Source of the DNA: an uncultured Bacteroidia bacterium
GTDB lineage: Bacteria > Bacteroidota > Bacteroidia > Bacteroidales > UBA932
Assembly (NCBI GenBank): GCA_902778105.1
Contig: CACYWN010000015.1
Location: 1-64,000, forward strand
Reading direction: 5' to 3'
DNA: 64,000 bases
The position numbers were made by a program, and so were the translations under genes. Positions 59,634 to 64,000 of the stretch are shown one piece after another. The notes beneath the pieces were generated by a model. It was not told the origin of the DNA. It ran no database searches and saw only the letters and a program-made list of their open reading frames with translations. Numbering within the stretch: the first letter of the stretch is position 1; every line of letters starts with the position of its first letter.

Positions 59634-62315
59634 TTACCGGTTTCCGCCCAGCATGCCGCCCAGGCCTCCGCCCAGACCGCCGCGGCCGCCGCCTCCACCG
59701 CTTCCACCTCCGCCCAGATTGCCGGAGCTGGCCCTGTCGGACATCTTCTTGTTGTTCCCCAGGCTCGGATAGAACGGCCACCAGATGCCGAACTTGAGCA
59801 CGCGCGAGGGATGGATGTAATGATGTGCGCTGAAATAGTCGTGCTGCTTGCTGGGCCATCCCTGTCCGGCGTTCTCCATCTTGAGGAAGATGCAGGCCTG
59901 TTTCCACTGCATGTTCAGGAAGACGTCGAAATACGGGCAGTTCCCATATTTTTCCTCGCGCTGGTTATAGAAGGTACCGGTGACGGGATTGAAACCGGGC
60001 GCATACCAGAGCGTCTGGTAGCGGGCATCCACGCCTATCTGCATTTTCAGGACGTCCTCCCGGACAATGGGGAACTGGAGGTACCAGCGGAGATTGACGG
60101 CGACTTTCGGCAGCGGGACGACTTCCTCCTTGGAAGCAAGCTGGAACAGGACGCTGTTCTCCGTCCGGAAGATCCCCAGGTGGAGGTCCTTGCGCAGGGC
60201 GGCGGTCAGGACGCTCATCGGATCCGGATTCTGCCGGACGATGCCCAGGGTGTCATAGTAGATGTTGTTCGCAAGGAGGGCATAGCCCGCGGAAGCATAG
60301 AGCTTCCAGTGCGGGATGTCCAGGGAGGCCTGGATCTTCGTCGTGGACACCTTGGAAAAGTCGTTCTCCCACATATAGTGGTTGCTGTACAGGTGCTGCT
60401 CGTAGAAGTCCGGCTCCTTGAGGTTGGTCTCGAAACGGGCCGACAGGCTGATGGGGCTGTCCGGATGGCGGCGGAACGGGTATACGTTCAGGCGGGCGTT
60501 TCCGCGGATGAAGAAGTCTCCCGCCTCCGCTCCGGCGAAATTGACCAGTCCGAGGGCGTCCCATTCCAGGTACCGGCCGATCCGGCCTTCCGCTCCGGCA
60601 TAGGTGTAGAGTGAATTCCACCGGACGGGCGACGGCTTCCGGAGATAGTCCCCGGGAGTGAAGGAGTGGAAGGATTGGAGACGGTCTCCGACGCCGCCTT
60701 CCACCTTGGAAACGACGGCATCCTCATGCCAGGGCTGGAAGCGGAGGAAAATCCGGTTGTCCAGCCGGGAGGTATGCATCGAGTCGGCGCTTTGGGTCGG
60801 GTTGATGAAGAACTGGTTGTGATAGAAGGCGCTGCCGGCCGCGTCGGAAGAGTTGACGGCGTCGACATACATCTTGTTATAGACAGACCATTCGTGGGAC
60901 GATCCGATGAACACGGAGGTCAGGTCCTTGTTCAGGGTGTCCTTGCGGACATAGGCGGTGTCCCCCCGGTGCTTGAGGTCCTCGATGAAGGAGAACGGGA
61001 TCCGGAAGGACTGGTCCAGGAAGAGCGTCCGCTTGGTGTATTTGTTGGTGGCCGAGGACAGGGAAATCTCGATTTCCCGCACGTCCACGGTCGTATCCCG
61101 GACCATCTTGTTGTCGATGATGCCGCCGTTCTCGGCCCGGTTGACGGAATTCCAGATGAGACCGGCGTGGGCGAGATAGCGCTTTCCCAGATAGTTGCCC
61201 GCGACATAGCCGGTCTTGTTGCGGGCCTTCGAGTTCCGCAGGATGCCGGCGCCGCCGTAAGACTTGAACTCCAGGGCGAAGTTCAGCGACGGCAGGACGT
61301 TCTGGGTCGTGAAGATCCGGATGTCGTCGTTGGCGCTGGTCTCCGAATTGAAGAGGTTTCCCGCATAGGAGAGTTCCGTGTACGGCGTCTTCGTATTGAA
61401 CATCGGAATCGAGGATACCGAATGGGTCCAGCTCTCGTATGGCGCGTAGTAGCTGACGGTGGAGGACGGGTCGGTACGCTTGAAGAAATTGTACGTCTGG
61501 ACGGCCGATCCCGTCAGTCCCAGCGAGGTGCCGCCGATGTCCTCCTTCAGGTACGGATAGTCGTGGAAATGATAGTTGAAGGTGGTGTCCCAGTCGACCA
61601 CGTCCACCCGGTTGAAATACCGGTCGTGCTTCCAGGCAACCAGCCGCTTGTAGTAGAGGCTGTCCGGGAGATAGGCGGTTTCCAGGATCCGCGGGGTGTT
61701 CTCCAGGATGCTGTCCTTGATATGCTTGAGGCTGTCCTTGACCTGCTGGATGGAATCCTGCCGGTGCAGGATGGCGGGGAGTTTCTGCTCGTAGTCATAC
61801 CGCTTCCGTTCGGCCTTGGACAGGCCGGCGTACCAGCGGCGGAATTTCTCCTGGGCGATGGCGGAAGAATCGGCGAGGTACAGGGAGTCGATGACGGGCC
61901 AGTCCAGGCTGTCTCCCGCCGCCTTGAGCGAATCGATGACGATGCGGTGCGTGAGGGAATCCTTCGTGGCTACGTACCAGCGGTACAGGAACGGGTTGAC
62001 GGTGCGGAGGCTGTCGGGCACCTTCATCGTATCCCGGGCGAAAATCCTGGGCAGGGTGTCTTCCACCGCGTCCCCGAAGAAATCGAAATCCTCTTCCGCA
62101 ATGCCGGTCGCCACGGTATCTTTCCCGGGAGCGGCTTTCGCGACCGTATCCTTCCCGAGGGTGTCGCGGACGAGGGTGTCCAGCCGTACTTCCCGCAGAA
62201 GGCGGAACCGGGTATCCGGCCGGACCGTCCGGGAAGTTTCCATCCCGACCGTTCCCACCAGTGTCAGCGAGGCCACGACGGCCGGCACCACTATTTCGGA
62301 CCACAGGTTTTTCAT
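59634..62315 (-). CDS. Bacteroidota 'putative porin' with Gly-rich C-terminal tail
   Basis: This 893-residue protein has an N-terminal hydrophobic segment, then an Asp/Thr/Lys-rich region (RLDTLVRDTLGKDTVAK), a helical middle region, and a long beta-rich C-terminal half with alternating aromatic residues (SLSARFETNLKEPDFYEQHL) fitting an outer-membrane barrel. This is the layout of the 'putative porin' family of Bacteroidota. The last 30 residues are almost pure glycine with Arg/Leu. It could serve as a passive channel or a structural outer-membrane protein. It is followed 6 nt later by the MltF-like gene. Confidence 0.82.
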   Translation of the reverse strand: MKNLWSEIVVPAVVASLTLVGTVGMETSRTVRPDTRFRLLREVRLDTLVRDTLGKDTVAKAAPGKDTVATGIAEEDFDFFGDAVEDTLPRIFARDTMKVPDSLRTVNPFLYRWYVATKDSLTHRIVIDSLKAAGDSLDWPVIDSLYLADSSAIAQEKFRRWYAGLSKAERKRYDYEQKLPAILHRQDSIQQVKDSLKHIKDSILENTPRILETAYLPDSLYYKRLVAWKHDRYFNRVDVVDWDTTFNYHFHDYPYLKEDIGGTSLGLTGSAVQTYNFFKRTDPSSTVSYYAPYESWTHSVSSIPMFNTKTPYTELSYAGNLFNSETSANDDIRIFTTQNVLPSLNFALEFKSYGGAGILRNSKARNKTGYVAGNYLGKRYLAHAGLIWNSVNRAENGGIIDNKMVRDTTVDVREIEISLSSATNKYTKRTLFLDQSFRIPFSFIEDLKHRGDTAYVRKDTLNKDLTSVFIGSSHEWSVYNKMYVDAVNSSDAAGSAFYHNQFFINPTQSADSMHTSRLDNRIFLRFQPWHEDAVVSKVEGGVGDRLQSFHSFTPGDYLRKPSPVRWNSLYTYAGAEGRIGRYLEWDALGLVNFAGAEAGDFFIRGNARLNVYPFRRHPDSPISLSARFETNLKEPDFYEQHLYSNHYMWENDFSKVSTTKIQASLDIPHWKLYASAGYALLANNIYYDTLGIVRQNPDPMSVLTAALRKDLHLGIFRTENSVLFQLASKEEVVPLPKVAVNLRWYLQFPIVREDVLKMQIGVDARYQTLWYAPGFNPVTGTFYNQREEKYGNCPYFDVFLNMQWKQACIFLKMENAGQGWPSKQHDYFSAHHYIHPSRVLKFGIWWPFYPSLGNNKKMSDRASSGNLGGGGSGGGGGRGGLGGGLGGMLGGNR

Positions 62316-62343
62316 CCAACCTGCAAATATACGAATAATAATT

Positions 62344-63261
62344 TTAATAGGTTATCCGGCTCAGGAACAGGGCATGCCCGGGGACCGATTCACCCGCGTC
62401 CCCGCGCGTTCCGCTATCGATGAGTTCCTTGACCCAGACCGGGTCATGCTTTCCGCGTCCCACTTCGATGAGCGTCCCCACGATCGCCCGGACCATGTTC
62501 CGAAGGAACCGGTCCGCACTGACCCTGAAATACCAGTAGGGCGGTTCTTCTCCGGAGGAGGGTGTTGTTCCGGAAACCGCCTCCGCTTCGCTCCGGCCCC
62601 TCCCACAGCCCCGTTCCGGGTCTGCGGGCCCCTCCCTCTTATACGGCCGAGGGTGGCCATAGGTTTCCGGAACAACACCCTCCTCCTCCGGCCGCCCATA
62701 ACACATCAAGGAGACGTGTGTGGGGACATAGGGTTTCCAGAAGGCTTCGGTGATGGTGCAGAGGGAGGTTTTGTTGTCGCCGCCGGTTTTTTCGAAGCAG
62801 GAGAAGTCGTGCTTTCCCAAGAGGTACTGGCAGGCTTCGTTCATGGCGGCGAAATCGAGGCCGGGATAGCCGCATTGCCAGGAGTAGGCGGCCACGAAGG
62901 GGTCCTTCTTCCGGTGGATGAAGTAGGTATAGGAACGCTGCGTGGCGCTGAAGCGGGCATGGAAATCGGCAGGTGCCGGAAGGACCGAATGAACTACGAT
63001 TCCACGGGGCAGGATGGCATTTAATTTGTAGCAAAAATCGGATGCCTCAAAAGGAAGGTTTCCTGCCAGGTCGAAATGGGCGACGTAGTCGGCCGCGTGG
63101 ACACCCGTGTCAGTGCGGCCGGCGCCCGTGACAGCCACCGGGCCTCCGCAGAGTTTTCCCAGCGCCTCCTCCAGGCACTGCTGGACCGAGGGGGACGAAG
63201 GTTGGATCTGCCAGCCGCAGAACGCGGAACCGTCATAGGAGAGGCTGAGAATGTAACGCAT
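62344..63261 (-). CDS. truA: tRNA pseudouridine synthase A with a ~55-residue in-frame insertion
   Basis: The start at 63261 gives MRYILSLSYDGSAFCGWQIQ, the normal TruA N-terminus; the upstream frame is only a shadow of the moxR-like gene. The protein has the catalytic Asp51 in GAGRTDTGVHA and the late motif SADRFLRNMVRAIVGTLIEV. TruA makes pseudouridine at positions 38-40 of tRNAs. At 305 residues it is longer than the usual 245-270: residues about 178-240, between CTITEAFWKP and YWYFRVSADRF, are Pro/Glu/Gly/Arg-rich and match nothing in the family. The DNA under this part is a palindromic element. The frame and catalytic residues are intact. Confidence 0.94.
   Translation of the reverse strand: MRYILSLSYDGSAFCGWQIQPSSPSVQQCLEEALGKLCGGPVAVTGAGRTDTGVHAADYVAHFDLAGNLPFEASDFCYKLNAILPRGIVVHSVLPAPADFHARFSATQRSYTYFIHRKKDPFVAAYSWQCGYPGLDFAAMNEACQYLLGKHDFSCFEKTGGDNKTSLCTITEAFWKPYVPTHVSLMCYGRPEEEGVVPETYGHPRPYKREGPADPERGCGRGRSEAEAVSGTTPSSGEEPPYWYFRVSADRFLRNMVRAIVGTLIEVGRGKHDPVWVKELIDSGTRGDAGESVPGHALFLSRITY
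62554..62686. repeat. Palindromic element with 25-bp perfect arms inside truA
   Basis: The arm at 62554-62578 (starts GGAGGAGGGTGTTGTTCC) is the exact reverse complement of the arm at 62662-62686. The 83-nt spacer is G/C-rich with near-direct repeats (GGCCCCTCCC type). The whole element, about 133 nt, lies in the insertion of TruA and is read through in frame, coding EEEGVVPET in one arm and AVSGTTPSSGE in the other. Confidence 0.9.
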
Positions 63262-63282
63262 GGTGCAAATGTAACAAAATAT

Positions 63283-64000
<718 letters not shown>

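Overview
The window comes from a GC-rich member of the Bacteroidales (phylum Bacteroidota). The evidence is a SusC/SusD pair with glycan lipoproteins (DUF1735, DUF1573, BACON-like), promoter boxes of the Bacteroidota type TAnnTTTG instead of sigma70 boxes, an ExbB / small membrane protein / ExbD / ExbD cluster, a Bacteroidota 'putative porin', and tandem deoxynucleoside kinases. The genus cannot be fixed from the sequence alone. Because of the high GC, most real genes carry long open antisense frames; these were discarded.

Region 1 (1-16932, all minus strand) is a polysaccharide-utilisation locus in two transcription units. The first runs SusC-like receptor, SusD-like lipoprotein, GH18 endo-glycosidase, DUF1735-LamG lipoprotein, and a BACON-like lipoprotein cut by the window edge. 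The second runs GH3, GH2, GH29 and a DUF1573 lipoprotein, with 4-nt gaps or overlaps. GH18 plus fucosidase plus beta-galactosidase suggests fucosylated host-type glycans such as N-glycans. The SusC-like receptor ends in an OmpA-type peptidoglycan-binding domain, an unusual fusion. No regulator gene lies in the window.

Region 2 (16933-25150) holds rnr (RNase R), a RAYT-type HUH transposase flanked by a mirrored pair of perfect hairpins (a REP/RAYT unit), a 1077-residue oxidoreductase that joins three normally separate subunits and several Fe-S centres, recO and rdgB. Region 3 (25151-38358) holds an S41 protease, a U32 protein, a polyprenyl synthase, a TolC/MacA/MacB-like efflux operon, an acyl-CoA synthetase and two tandem deoxynucleoside kinases. 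A REPIN-like nested inverted repeat lies between the efflux operon and the acyl-CoA synthetase.

Region 4 (38359-53566) is mostly housekeeping: an MBL-fold hydrolase, recJ, a TonB-like protein, udk, asnS, the ExbB/ExbD cluster, asparaginase, tatD, dprA, queA, a NUDIX protein, an SRPBCC-like protein, an RsmF-like methyltransferase and a TPR protein. Region 5 (53567-64000) starts with three palindromic units at an exact 51-bp period, then a BASS-type transporter, a YczE/YitT-like membrane protein, an M13 peptidase, a LolC/E-like permease, an MltF-like transglycosylase, a putative porin, truA carrying a palindromic in-frame insertion, and the start of a MoxR ATPase gene.

The most noteworthy signals are the SusC-OmpA fusion, the RAYT with its mirrored hairpins together with three other unrelated palindromic repeat types (one inside truA), and the single-chain Fe-S/FAD oxidoreductase. 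No tRNA, rRNA or CRISPR array was recognised. No gene-free stretch exceeds 300 bases; the longer gaps hold repeats or promoters, as listed.
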